A DNA stretch of 64,000 bases from Leucaena leucocephala. Its lineage: Eukaryota > Streptophyta > Magnoliopsida > Fabales > Fabaceae. This document shows, piece after piece, positions 1 through 12,470 of the stretch. Position 1 is the first letter of the stretch. The number at the start of each line of letters is the position of its first letter. A program made the translations under genes and the position numbers. The stretch is taken from NCBI GenBank assembly GCA_037074615.1, contig CM073566.1:11426001-11490000 (forward strand), read 5' to 3'. Under the pieces are notes generated by a model, which was given only the letters and a program-made list of their open reading frames with translations, had not been told where the DNA came from and made no database searches.

Positions 1-61
1 CATCGTACTCATATCTTCATGGCTCATTACTTTTCTTATGCTAGGTCTACTATTACCTCGA

Positions 62-172
62 GATCTAACTGCGATCAACCGTTAGCCTCTTCAGGATCTA
101 ACTGCGACCCTGGAGCCATGTTATGATCTAATTGCAACCCTCCGGAATCCTCTGTAATTCCGTTGTACTGTA
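62..172. repeat. Hairpin array, TAACTGC-loop class, in D
   Basis: The clearest unit, 62-76, is GATC, loop TAACTGC, GATC. A unit at about 93-111 pairs AGGATC with GACCCT with one imperfect pair. At 152-172 a CGGAAT...ATTCCG stem survives although its loop has changed. The same array is better kept in C and B. Confidence 0.6.
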
Positions 173-477
173 TAATCATCTCTGAAACCAACAGACTAAG
201 TTATAAGGTTAACCGCTCCCACTTGTTGATAACTCAATTAATAATTATTTTTAAATAATACATCCAGTAGCCCAAATTATTTACCAAGACTTTACTTATT
301 TCCTCTCTTACTCAGGAGTTCCTTCTCATCTTTCTTATTCTATTGTGGCTTACCATGGGTTGTTGCCTTATGCAATCATGGCCTAACCACCTGCCATTAT
401 ATTCTGTTGCTATGGCCATATCATAACTTCTCATTTTAATCTGTGCTCTAAATGCGAACAATCTATATTTGAACTGA

Positions 478-565
478 GCTCTTATCTGAAGAGCAATATG
501 TATTAGATCTAACTCTTATCTAAAGAGTGATCTGAACTCATCTGAATCTAGCTCTATCTGAGAGC
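478..565. repeat. Hairpin array, ATCTG-loop class, in D
   Basis: There are three inverted repeats. 478-494 is GCTCTT, loop ATCTG, AAGAGC. 512-528 is ACTCTT, loop ATCTA, AAGAGT. 551-565 is GCTCT, loop ATCTG, AGAGC. The stems differ but both arms change together. The last right arm, AGAGC, is the target site used by element C. Confidence 0.7.
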
Positions 566-1915
566 TGTAACATCCTTACTTTTATGCATCTTAGGGACCA
601 TTTGGTAGCATTTGGAACCACTTTCAAGGTCATTGAAGTCAAATTTCTCAATCTGGAGTTTTACTCTTATTGAGTATTGTTCACTGTGTAAATTCCAGAC
701 GAGTAACCTGACTTCAAAAAATCATCACTAATTCTAAAAAAATCGAAATGAAGTGGTTCAAATTGATACATGAAACTAACTTAATCATATTTTAGTGAAA
801 AATAACTCGATGACCACACATTGACCAAGTCAACATCAGTCAACGCTACAACTTTACTGTTCATCCAACATTTTTCCCCTGAATCCAGCATTTTGGTCCT
901 AACTTTGAAAAATTATATCTCCATGTGTATACATTCAAATAATGTGTTATCTATATCGAATCGAATCTCGATATGTATACTATTTACTGTAAAAATATCA
1001 TACATTTATTCAACCATTTACTATTTTTAATTACTGATCAAACATCACTGCATCACCACGAGTTACTGTTCATGGTGGCAAATTCCAACATACCAACTTT
1101 ACATACATATGCATAACATACATCAATCACATATCAATCATGCTAAATAATTCTTAACTTCTCTTCATGTATCTTTATCTCCTCCATCTTGAGAAGACCT
1201 GCTGTAATTAGATGGATATGGACAGGGTGAGATTTCGGGGGAAATCTCAATAGCAAATAGTACTAAACAATGTATGCATCAATGATTGGTATTAGTGCTT
1301 GCTTGTGATTGTGTCAACATAATGTAATATGCATGCTTCCATGTAACATATGAAATACAATTGGCCAAAGTAATCATAGCACAGAGCTTCAAGAATTAGA
1401 TATTAACATCAATCAATCAAGCCATAACACAATCAACCATACATTCAACACATACAAGTATAGGTAGGTTTACTACCTGGCATGTAGCCTTTCCTTTAGC
1501 CTTAGCCTTTGTTCTGAGGTTCCATCTTTTCATAGGTCAGAGCCTATACATAGCATAATAATATTTTATTATTGCCTTATCTAGTATAACTCTACTTAAC
1601 TCAAGCATACCTTAAGGTAATACCCCTATTCCGTCAATCCCCTAACTTTCTTTCTATCCACGGCTAACCTTATAGAGAGAGATATATTTCTCTATTCTAA
1701 CTATCTAATTTATAAGATCAATCCTTTAATTTATTAGAGCAGGGATCAGAATAAATTACTTACCTTATTCCTAAGCTTGTTGAGTCCCTAAGCTCCTTGG
1801 ATTGCTCCTAGTTCTGCCAGAACTCCTTCTTTTTCTTCCTTTCTTTCTTTCTCTCTTTCTCTTTCTCTCCTTTCTTGCTTGCCTGCCGTGAATGTAAATG
1901 GGAGGGGGTGAGGGG

Positions 1916-1923
1916 TATTTATA
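1916..1923 (-). promoter_or_regulatory. TATA box of C 3' LTR
   Basis: TATAAATA on the minus strand, just upstream (in transcript sense) of a CT-rich leader. The same motif sits in the same place in the other LTRs here. Confidence 0.55.
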
Positions 1924-1998
1924 CTTGAGGCAAGGTGGGATGAACGACTCAGATCGAATGGCAATAAACAGCTTAGACCGCTTAGCTTCCTCACCAAG

Positions 1999-4900
1999 TG
2001 TAACATCCTGATTTTTGGTCTAGGAGATCGGGACAGTTCATCTAGGTCCAAGATGAGGAATGTGAGAAATGTCCTAAGTCTCAAGCCTAGGAATTCTGCA
2101 GGTAGCTTGATATGGGCTGGCTCCTGTGTAAGATAACCTGATATGGGCGGGTTGTCGAGCCTTTCAATTAACGATGACTCCCGAAGAGTTTAAGGGATGA
2201 GTTATTGAAAGAGAATTTCTAGACCTTAAGATGAGGGATGAGAAGATGAGCAACGAGGCCAGAAAGAGAATGCAGGGGCAAAATCGTAATTATGGGAAAG
2301 ATCGGGCTGGTAGCCGATGAGTACCATATTTTGCCAGAAAATAGAAAAAATTATGCTGATCATTTCACTGAACTGTGAAATGTGCATACGAGGTCTCTAT
2401 GAGTATGAAAGAATTATGGAAAGTTTAAGAACAAAAAGGTGGGGTCCTTAAGTGTAATTTTAGCCAAATAAAAAGGGACTTAAATGAAAAGAAGAAAAGT
2501 TCCTTGGGGCTAAAGTGTAATTAAAGAAAGTCAGGCCGGAAGTGGTTTGGACTGTCCGACGGCATTTCAGTCCCAGATTTCACCGGTAGAGAGAGCAAGG
2601 GACGCTCGGTAATCTGGCTTAATACAGGAATTTTTGAAGACTCCAGATAGCCAGAAATGGACTGATCGTCCAAAAGTTATAAAAATTCATACCGGATATC
2701 CTAGATTTCAGATCTAGGTGAGAAAATACAGGATGATGCGTCCTTATGGGGCGGACGTCGGGAAACTGACAGAATACCGATAGGAGGCTTGTAGAAAAAG
2801 TTATTCGCAAATTAGAAAATCCAGACGGGAGTGTGAGGCCTCCGGGTATCCGATAGGGAAATTTATCGGTATTTGAAAAGGGACTGAATAAGTTCGGATA
2901 ACCTCGGTCAGATGACTGATATGACTCACAGGGATGCCTGAACACCGCAGGCCAGTGTATCGGACAGAAGGAACCGGTGTCCGGATATGTGTATAAACGG
3001 CGATTAATAGATAAAATATTTAATAAACATTAACGGGGGAAGATTCCTCGTAATGCGTGCCATGAAGGTAATGGACCCTGAAAGGCCCAATAATGGCACC
3101 AACAAATGCCCAGTAAGACCCTTGGACTGATAAGTGGGCCAGTGTCCGGCAGAACCCCGGAAAAGTACAAAATTACGAAAATGCCCCTGTGTTGTACTAA
3201 AGGGGTAGTAGATGAATGAGGGCATTTTGGTCATTCTGGACAGGCCCAGGAGCCAAGGCTCATACAGATAAAGTTACTTAGAGTCAGTATATATCCTGAC
3301 AGAGTACAAAAGGGTGTGAAATGACGATTTTACCCTTAGGGTTAAAATAGTGCAAGAAAGGGCACCCAGGGGTATTTTGGTAATTTGCCGAGGGATGTTT
3401 CTTGGGAATCGAGCCATCAGAGTACTTGAGCTTGATCAGGATCCAAGATAACATACCCAGAGCCCAAAAACGTAGCCCATGGAGTATGTGGGAAAAAGTG
3501 GCATTAAAATACTATTTTAATGCTGTTTCAATAAAGTAAAGTTACTCGGTCGGCACGATAACTGAGGAGGTGATCAGATAAAGTCCGGGACTTATCTGGA
3601 TAGCATTGGAAGGCGTGAAAGGTCCCTTCCAGGTGCCACATGGCGTAATCTTAGAGGCAGAAGAAAAGTTAAGGACACGTATTACGGTGCAAGACTCTGG
3701 ACCGGTACTGGATTGGACTGAACTGCTGAGTCAGCTGATGAGGTGTCTAGGAATTGTGACATGTGAAGAATGTGGCGATGAGGTGTCCCGGTGAGGTGTC
3801 CTGGATGATGTCATACATGATGCAGTAAAAAGGAATAAAGAAAAATAGGAAAATCCATGAAAAACCAGGACCACATGTTCAGATGGCTTCAAAATTACAA
3901 GAATGCCATCCATTAAAGCTATAAATACCCCCCTTCCCCTCCCATTTTAGGCATCCCACATTTTTGGCAAGAAAAGAGAGAGAAAGAAGAGAGAGAAGGA
4001 GAAAGAAAGAAAGGAAGTTCTGGTGGAGTTGGAAGCAGTATAGAAGTTATGGAGCTCTGCTTTTGAGGTAGTAACTAATCCTAGCTCTTATCTAATGTCT
4101 TTGTGATTTGTTGTACTATTGTTTGGTTGGATTGTTATCTTATATGTTATGCTTGAAGCTCTATTACAATGCTATGATCATATGTTATTGAATATGGAAG
4201 CACGCAGCATACTTATCTATACACAATCACAAGCAAGCACCGTCACTCTGCATTACATATATTGTTATGATTATTGCTACTGGGATTCTTTTGAATCTCA
4301 TTCCCAAAAATAACATTACAGGGGAGGTTCTGTCAAAATAAAATCTGGAAATTTTGAGAGACGCCGTTAGGCTGCCAAAATTCTGGCAACAGAGGAAGGA
4401 ACAAAGAAAGGAACTGATACATACTGTGTACGTAGGTGCTGTCTAAGGAGGCTGGAAGTGAGTGGACCTAGCCGGTTCATCCAGTCTTTCCTGGGTACTT
4501 ACGTAGAATGGTAGTTCCTACGGGAATTACCGAATCGGTACAAGATCGGTTACTTTCTACAGAAGGAATGTAGCAGTTATGCTGCCGAATTTTAGACAGG
4601 AAGAGATGTAATAGAAATAAGAGAATTTGGTGTATGATTTGTTGTATGACATTTTATTATTTAATAATAAATATTGTTTGGCATGTTCAATTTGTGGATG
4701 ACGAATTAAGGGAGAAATTCGCAGGTCCTGAGGTAGCAGTATTTTGACCTCAGTTTGACCCAGTAAACGGAGGAGTTTGGCTATGAAATTTGGTGAGCCA
4801 GTAGTACACATCTGGGGCATTACGTGGATAGGTAATAAGACTTGTTTGGATGTGTAGAATGAGATTAAGCAGTTTTCAAATTAAAAGTCCATAATAAGGA

Positions 4901-5003
4901 ACTTAAGAGTAAAATTTTGAATTTCTGGGCTTAAGTTAAGATATAATCAAGCTAATATTACTTCTGCAAGTGTACTCTGAGGGGTCTAAGGGAGGATGTT
5001 TCA
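1999..5003 (+). mobile_element. Solo LTR S1
   Basis: A single plus-strand LTR from TGTAACATCC to GGATGTTTCA, flanked by CCAAG at 1994-1998 and 5004-5008. It lies opposite in orientation to the LTR of C that it interrupts. It resembles the reverse complement of the B-type LTRs. No interior, primer site or purine tract is present, so it is the residue of LTR-LTR recombination. Open frames inside are chance. Confidence 0.9.
3920..3927 (+). promoter_or_regulatory. TATA box of solo LTR S1
   Basis: TATAAATA on the plus strand, followed within about 50 bases by a purine-rich leader, as in the other LTRs. Confidence 0.55.
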
Positions 5004-6491
5004 CCAAGCCTTGCTTACATCACTATGATGACATCATCCTCCATGATGACTCCTCAAAAGTGACATCGTCATGGGACACCTCACATGGTTAGGTGGCGCA
5101 ATGGTAACACCTCACCAGCTGACTCAGCGCTTTCAGAGAATTCCAGAGTCTTATACCGAAATCAACGGCTGAGATCGTGCCACGTGTCCTCATCTTTTTC
5201 TTCTCCCTCTAGATTAATGTCATGTGGTGCCTTATGGGTACCTTTAATGCCACCTCATGGCTTTCGAATAAGCTCAGGACTTTATCTGATCAATTCCCCA
5301 GTTATCACGTCAACCGAGTAACCTTACTTTATTGAAAACTCTCTAAAATATTATTTTAATGCCACTTTAATTCACATATTCCTTGGGCTACGTTTTTGCA
5401 CTCTGAGAATGCTATCTTGAGTCTCTGATCAAGTTCAGGTACTCTGATGGCTCGATTCCCAAGAAAAATCCCTTGGCAAATTACCAAAATGCCCTTGGTT
5501 CCTCTTTCTTTACTTTAATGAGTATAGGGATATTACTGTCTTTTCACATCTTACCAGAGTATTCTCTGACCCTGGTCAACTATCCAGATAACCTTTCTTG
5601 ACTGTCTAACCTTAGTCAAATGACCAAAATACCCTTTACTCATTCTTTAATTATCTTATAACACAGGGGTATTTTCAACATTTTGCACCATGTTTTGGAC
5701 ACCAGCCCTTTTTATCTGATGAACTGATATCCTGGGTCTGGGCCTTCCTTGGCGTCATTATGGGCCTCTCCGTTACATCATTTGGGCTCATTTAGTCCCA
5801 GTTTATTTATTGCTAAATCTTCTTATCGGATACCTGGAGTTCACAAACTCCCGTCTAAATTCACTAAAAAATGAATAACTTTTTCTACAGAACTCTTTTC
5901 AGGATTCTGTCAGTTCCCTGACCTCCGTCTTCGTAGCATGCACATTGCTATAACTTTTCACTCATATCTGAGGTCCAGGAGATCTGATAAAAATTTCAGA
6001 TAACTTTCTGACTATCAGATAAATTTAAGCTATCTAGAACTTTAATAAAATTCCCGTATTAAGCCAGATTAACCAGCATCATTTCCTCTATCTACTGGTA
6101 AAATTTGGGACTAAAATTCTTTCGGGCAGTTCTAAGCCACTTCCGGCTCAACTTTCTATAATTACCATTTTGCCCCTGGAAACTTTTCTTCTTTTCAATT
6201 AAGTCGCTTAAATTTTCATAATTACCTTTAATGGCCCATAACTTGTGTCTACCTTTATTTCTTACCATGGAACTTTTAAACTTTTCACTTTAGTCTCTCT
6301 TTTCTAAAATGACCATTATGCCCCTAGGGACTTTCACTATTTACATATAAGTCCCTGTACTTTGACTTATTTGCAGTTTAGTCCCTAAAAACCCTCTGTA
6401 TGTTTCTGGGACTTCTGCTCAAAGGGGTCTGGTAGCCTATCTATTTCAGGCTACTTTTTGAGTCTCTGGGCCTGAAAATTGGGATATTACA

Positions 6492-6530
6492 TTTTTACCC
6501 CCTTTAAAATAAATTTCGCCCTCAAAATTT
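6492..6530 (-). other. Polypurine tract and GACGAAATTT-type signature of C
   Basis: Directly inside the 3' LTR. On the minus strand it reads as a degraded purine run after a version of the GACGAAATTTATTTTAA signature. It primes plus-strand DNA synthesis in this class. The CpG in the signature is partly lost. Confidence 0.7.
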
Positions 6531-7395
6531 AGTCAATACTTTAGCCAAATTATCTTGATATTTGGCTGAGTGCTCTTAATAGTCTTCTATCATCTATTAA
6601 TCAGCTTATGCTTATAGACAACTTACTGGACTTGTGAGTAGTATCCATTTCTTTCATATCTTACCCTTCAGAATTTTGATGTAATTCTGGGGTCTACATC
6701 ATTCCTCTTACACTTTCTAATCTCTCAAGAGAAATAGTGTTCTTTTGCCTTTCTTTCTCCTGATACAACATCATAACTCAGATTACGATTCTAATAATTT
6801 CTCTAACTTTTCTTAACTTTTTATATAACTTTATGCATCTATGCCAAACCTTTGTGGCATTTGCGCTCTTTCTTATCCCTTCTCAGGGCTTACCTATCAT
6901 TAGGCTACTCTTGCCTTAGTATCTTTCCATTAAGCGTGCTACTGGGTTAGGGCTTGGTTACTCTTTGTATAGCTCTAGGCCCTAGCATTTTCTTTCTCAT
7001 AGAACTGCATTCTATCTTTGCTTTGCCTTAGACCCTCTTCACTAAGTCTTTCTGGCCTTTTTAATCTCTTTATCCTTATCTGGAGGATCTATCTAATCAC
7101 ACTTCTCTATTCTTAATACATAAGGGATTCTCTTCTCTGTTTCTCAGCATATTTCTACAAAACTTTGAATATCAGCACTCAGATTTACACTTGGACTCCA
7201 TCTTCATTTAAAGGAAACTAAGTTCAGTTTGTATAAAATAGAGGCTATATGAGGAAAACCATTATAAATAATTTTTCTGGATGAGTTTATCAACTAGTGA
7301 AGCTTCTTTACCTTAACTTCGTCTTTGGCATTCATCTTCCCAAAGAGATACTACATTGTACTCATATCTTCATGGCTCATTACTTTCCTTAGGCT

Positions 7396-7536
7396 AGGTC
7401 TAACTGCGACCTCGGGATCTAACTACGATCAACCGTTAACCTATTCAGAATCTAACTGCAACTCTGAAGCTGTTAGGATCTAACTGTGATCCTTCAGGAT
7501 CTAACTGTGACCCTCCAGAATCTAACTGCGATTCTG
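7396..7536. repeat. Hairpin array, TAACTGC-loop class, in C
   Basis: Perfect stems with near-constant loops: AGGTC/GACCT (7396-7412), GATC/GATC (7416-7430), AGGATC/GATCCT (7475-7493) and CAGAATC/GATTCTG (7516-7536). The loop is TAACTGC, TAACTAC or TAACTGT. Units at about 7446-7466 and 7496-7514 are imperfect. Arms differ between units but stay complementary within each. Confidence 0.8.
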
Positions 7537-7812
7537 TTGTATTGTATCATTATCTCTGGAAGATCTTAAACCAACAGACTAAGTTACAAGGTTAACTGCT
7601 TCCACCTGTTGATAACTCAAAAATAAAAATTTAAAATTTCTTTATATCTAGTAGCCTCATATTATTTACCCAGACTTTACTTATTTTCTCTTTTACTCAG
7701 GAGTTCCTTCTCATCTTTCTTATTTTACTGTGGTTTACCATTGACTTATGCAATCATGATCTAACCACCTGCCATTGCATTCTGCTATTATGGCCTCATC
7801 ATAACTTCTCAT

Positions 7813-7968
7813 TTCAATATGTGTTCTAACTACGAGCAATTTGAACTATGCTCTAATTGCGAGCGTTCTGTATTAGATCCAACTCTTATCTGAAGAGTGA
7901 TCTATACTAATCTGAATCTAGCTCTATCTGAGAGCCATCTGTTCAAATCCAACTCTTATCTAAAGAGT
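7813..7968. repeat. Hairpin arrays, TAACTGC-like and ATCTG-loop classes, in C
   Basis: 7813-7865 has GCTC-TAATTGC-GAGC-like units. 7875-7903 is a two-part stem: AGATC, bulge, ACTCTT, loop ATCTG, AAGAGT, GATCT. 7921-7935 is GCTCT, ATCTG, AGAGC. 7952-7968 repeats ACTCTT, ATCTA, AAGAGT. Confidence 0.75.
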
Positions 7969-9054
7969 GATCTGAAAATAATCTCTTTACTGTTATCTGC
8001 TACTCTTTATGTATACCATTCCTTTAAATAGAAATGGCCCTGAGTACTGTATTCACAAGCCTATAGAAATACCTGAGTAACCCCTAGTCATACTACAACA
8101 GACTGTCCCACTCATTGAGACTGTCTATCATCCTCAATATATTCCTTATTGCATGGCATATGGTATGGGAGCAACATAACTTTCTCATAACTTCCTCATG
8201 TCATATATACTCTACCCTGCATGTATTGCAAAAGGGAGTATTCATTCATCATAGCATACTCTAACATGCATGTCATCACATGACAACTGTAAGGAGATGC
8301 AACTATCATAACTTATGACAATATAAGCCATATCATCATCATAATTTGCTCAACCATCTATCGTACACTGCAATTAGGTAAGCTTTATAACATTCTTATT
8401 TCATCTGACTAGCTCATCTAACTTAGGCTGCCACATTATCCTCTTATCAGGGTATAGACTCAACCCTTCATTACTCTATCTTATATAGGGGAGTCACTTT
8501 ATTTTTTAAAATGTGGCTACCTCTCTACTATCTCTTAACTTCTTCTGTCTATCTATCAGTCCTAATCTATTCTTGACCGGACTGTGGTTTCTTTGTTGGT
8601 CTTTCTCTTAATCCTTGAGTCACATGGATCTCATTCATCATCTCTTACTATCACTTCTGTTCTCTAGGGTGCTCTACCCTAGGTTTACTACTTCTCTGTG
8701 ATGGAATCCCTCTGCTTAGGGAATATTAGCTCTTTATCTATTAACCATCACGTCTCTAGCCTTAGGCCATGTCCTAGGATCATTCCTAGGCAAGTCTCAA
8801 TCTAACTTTTAGGTCTTCTATTAAGACCAGCTAAATAAAACCTTTATAATGTAGATCTACTCCTAGTTATCACATGGAGGATCTACTTTTAAATATCATC
8901 TTAAACTGATCTTTTGTATCTCAGTACTTTCTACTGTCTGGCTTGATCATATGTTATACCAATCCTCTAGCCGATGAACTTCAGCGAGGTTAGTACCTTC
9001 ATTTTCATCATTAGGGCTCTATATATCCTAGTCGCGGCCTGAGTATTGGCTAGT

Positions 9055-12000
9055 TGAAACATCCTTACGTTCGTATGTCTTAGGGACCATTCAGTAGCAT
9101 TTAGAACCACTTTCATGGTCATTGAAGTCCAATTTCTCAATCTGGAGTTTTACTCTTATCGAGTACTGTTCCCTGTGTAAATTCTAGATGAGTGACCCGA
9201 CTTAGAAAAATCATAACTAATTCTAGAAAAATATAAATGAAGTGGTTCCAATTGCTAAATGAATCTAACTCAATTATATTTCAGGGAAAAATAACTCGTT
9301 GACCATTAGTTGACCAAGTCAACGTCAGTCAACGTGTCAACTTTACTGTTCATCCCACGTTTTTCTCCCTGAATCCAGCATTCTGGTCCCAACTTTGATA
9401 ATTTATATCTCCTTGTGTAGACATCCAAATGAATCATACTATATATCAAATCGAAGCTTGGTATGTCTACTATTTACCTTAAAAATTTCGAACATTTATT
9501 CATCCATTTACTATTTTTAACTATTTATCAAACATTATCATGTCAACACGTGTTACTGTTCACAGTGGTAATTTCCAGCAATCAACTTTGCATACATATG
9601 CATACATCCATCATATATCAGTCAAACATGCCAAACAATAATTATTATTAATTAATAAGTTGTTTTACATCTGGCCATGTACATAAATTCTCATATCTCT
9701 ATTGCATCTTTTCCTGCCTGAAGTCCGGCAGCATAACCGCTACGCTTCATCTGTACAAAGAATTGAACCGTACTGATTCGGTAATCTCCTCATGAGAACT
9801 ACCATTCTACGTAGTACCCAGGAAAGACTAGATGAACTGGCTAGGTCCACTCACTTCTAGCCTCCTTAGACAGCACTACGTACACAGTACTTATCATATA
9901 CTGATGTTCAGTCTTTACTTCGGCAGCATAACGGCGTCTCTTAAAATTCCCAGAATTCATTTTGACATAACCTCCCCTGTAATGGTTTACTTATTGGGAT
10001 GAGATTCGGGGGAATCTCAGTAGCAACAATCATAACAATATATGTAATGCAGAGTGACAGTGCTTGCTTGTGATTGTGTACAGATAAGTATGCTGCGTGC
10101 TTCCATGCTTAATAACATATGATCATAGCATTACAGCAGAGCTTCAGACATAACATATAAGACAACAATCCAACCAAACAATAGCACAACAAATCACAAA
10201 GCCATTACATAAAAGCTAGGATTAGTTACTACCTCAAAGGCTCAGCAGAGCTCTACTATCTCTATTCTGCTTCCAGCTCCGCCAGAACTTCCTTTCTTTC
10301 TTTCTTCCTCTCACTTTCTCTCTCTAGCACCTCCTTCTCTCTCTAAAAGCTCCTTGGCCGTGCAGCATATGAATGAATGGGGGGGTATTTATAACCTCCT
10401 CCAACCTCAGCTTTTTCTTCCTCCTCTGTGATGGCGCCATGTGTCATCTTACTGGCACCTGTCACGCCATCCAATGCTATCCAGATAAATCCAGGACTTT
10501 ATCTGATCGCCTCCTCGGTTATCGTGCCAACCGAGTAACTTTACTTTATTGAAACAGCATTAAAATAATATTTTAATGCCACTTTTTCCCACACATTACT
10601 GGGCCTACGTTTTTGGGCTCTGGGGATGTTGTCTTGGATCCTGATCAAGCCCAAGTACTCTGATGGCTCGATTCCCAAGAAACAGCCCTTGGCAAATTAC
10701 CAAAATACCCTTGGGTGCCCTTTCTTGCACTATTTTAACCCTAAGGGTAAAATCGTCATTTTACACCCTTCTGTACCCTGTCAGGGTATATACTGACTCT
10801 AAGTAACTTTATCTGTATATACCTTGGCTGCTGGGCCTGTCCAGAATTACCAAAATACCCTCCATTCATCTGTTACTCTTTAGTACAACATAGGGGTATT
10901 TTCGTAATTTCGCACTTTTCCGGGGTTCTGCCGGACACTGGCCCACCTATCAGTCCAAGTGTCTTACTGGGCCTCTGTTGGCGCCATTATTGGGCCTTTC
11001 TGGGTCCAATACCTTCATGACACGCATTACGAGGAATCTTCCCCCGTTAATAATTATTGAATATTTTATCTATTATTCACCGTTTATACACATATCCGGA
11101 CACCGGCTCCTTCTGTCCGATACACTGGCCTGCGGTGTTCTGGCATCACTGTGAGTCATATCAGTCATCTGACCGAGGTCATCCGAACTCATTCAGTCCC
11201 TTTTCAAATAACGATAAATGTCCCTATCGGATACCCGGAGGCCTCACACTCCCGTCTGGATTTTCTAATTTGCGAATAACTTTTTCTACAGGCCTCCTAT
11301 CGGTATTCTGTCAGTTTCCCGACATCCGCCCCATAAGGACGTATCATCCTGTATTTTCTCACCTAGATCTGAATTCTAGGATATCCGGTATGAATTTTTA
11401 TAACTTTTGGACGATCAGTCCATTTCTGGCTATCTGGAGTCTTCAAAAATTCCTGTATTAAGCCAGATTACCGAGCGTCACTTGCTCTCTCTACCGGTGA
11501 AATCTGGGACTGAAATGCTGTCGGACAGTCCAAACCACTTTCGGCCTGACTTTCTTTAATTACAATTTAGCCCCAGGGAACTTTTCTTCTTTTCATTTAA
11601 GTCCCTTTTTACTTGGCTAAAATTACACTTAAGGACCCCACATTTTTGTCTACTTTCCTTTTTGGCCTTGAAACTTTCCATAATTGCACTTAAGTCCTTT
11701 CATTTCCTTTACTAGGTCTAGGGGCATTATTGTCTTTTCATATTTTACCAGAGTATCCTCTGGCCCTGGTCAACTATCCAGATACCCCTTCTTGACTGTC
11801 TAACCTTAGCCAAATGACCAAAATACCCTTTACTCATTCTTCAGTTATTCTATAACATAAGGGCATTTTCGTCATTTTGCACATTTTTCCCGGACACCGG
11901 CCCCTCTTACCACTGAACTGATATTATGGGCCTGGTCCTTCCCTGGTGTCACTACGGGCCTTAGATAATACTGTATGGCCTCTGGCCATAGTCCGATCAT

Positions 12001-12429
12001 CTCTATTCGGACTGCCTTTCCTTTACGACCGATTATAACTGTAAATTCCCATCTTTAGGAATTTTTACAGAAAAATCGGGACCTCAAATCAAAATTCTGT
12101 GACTCCTCATTCAATCCGGAACCCTTTTCTCTATCTCCCGGTATTTTCAGATATTTTATCCGGACCGGGCTGTTTTGGCCAGAAAAAGCACTCACGCGCA
12201 CACTTTTCCAAAATGACCATTTTACCCCTGGTCATACTTCTAATTTTTTCATACACATAGAGACCTCATATGCACATTTCACAGTTCAGTGAAATGATCA
12301 GCATAATTTTCTCTATTTTCTGGCAAAATATGGTACTCATCGGCTATCAGCCCGATCTTTTCCATAATTACGATTATGCCCTTGATTTCTCCTTTTGGCA
12401 TCTCTAGGCCTAAAAATTAGGGTGTTACA
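9055..12429 (-). repeat. 3' LTR of element B
   Basis: 3375 bp, against 3588 bp for its partner. The difference is mainly one missing block of about 210 bp near 10407, present in the partner at about 18330-18545. Otherwise nearly identical. Confidence 0.9.
10386..10393 (-). promoter_or_regulatory. TATA box of B 3' LTR
   Basis: TATAAATA on the minus strand. It lies next to the LTR-specific deletion, which removes sequence upstream of the promoter (in transcript sense) and leaves the TATA box. Confidence 0.55.
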
Positions 12430-12470
12430 TTTCTACCACCCTTAAAATAAATTTCGTCCTCGAAATTTGC
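12430..12470 (-). other. Polypurine tract and signature of B
   Basis: Abuts the inner end of the 3' LTR. The minus strand reads the GAGGACGAAATTTATTTTAA signature followed by a purine tract with interruptions. The CpGs are intact here, unlike in C. Confidence 0.75.

Larger units (their letters stand above)
1..565 (-). mobile_element. Interior of outer element D, left part (non-coding)
   Basis: Non-coding interior of an old minus-strand Ty3/gypsy-like element. It resembles the interiors of C (about 7355-7950) and B (about 13640-14150). It ends at AGAGC, where element C inserted, and resumes at 24270 with the same five bases, so 1-565 and 24270-25186 were once continuous. It holds two hairpin arrays listed separately. 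I see no coding frame. The element continues off the left edge. Confidence 0.75.
566..6491 (-). repeat. 3' LTR of element C, split by solo LTR S1
   Basis: The two halves, 566-1998 and 5004-6491, join at CCAAG. Together they give about 2.9 kb, matching the right LTR 21335-24269. The sequence either side of the break is continuous in the right copy near 22785. Confidence 0.9.
6531..9054 (-). mobile_element. Interior of C, left part (non-coding)
   Basis: AT-rich non-coding DNA collinear with parts of B and D. No RT, integrase or protease motif is seen in any frame. It holds hairpin arrays at 7396-7536 and 7813-7968 and ends in a GTCGCGAC-type unit at about 9029, where B inserted at CTAGT. Confidence 0.75.

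Noticed and set aside
5085..5321. 78-aa frame, repeated at 22864-23100
   Set aside because: The two copies are the same position in the two LTRs of element C; not a gene.
9463..9651. 62-aa frame beginning MSTIYLK, found five times (also 17389, 39203, 47497, 59974)
   Set aside because: Same reason: a conserved non-coding part of the LTRs just inside the TG end, AT-rich and antisense to the transcript.
11057..11461. 134-aa frame, repeated at 19199-19603 and in part at 2619-2945 and 62019-62210
   Set aside because: It recurs because it lies in the same LTR position in each copy, antisense to the LTR in most. No domain and no start context, so it reflects LTR copy number, not a protein family.
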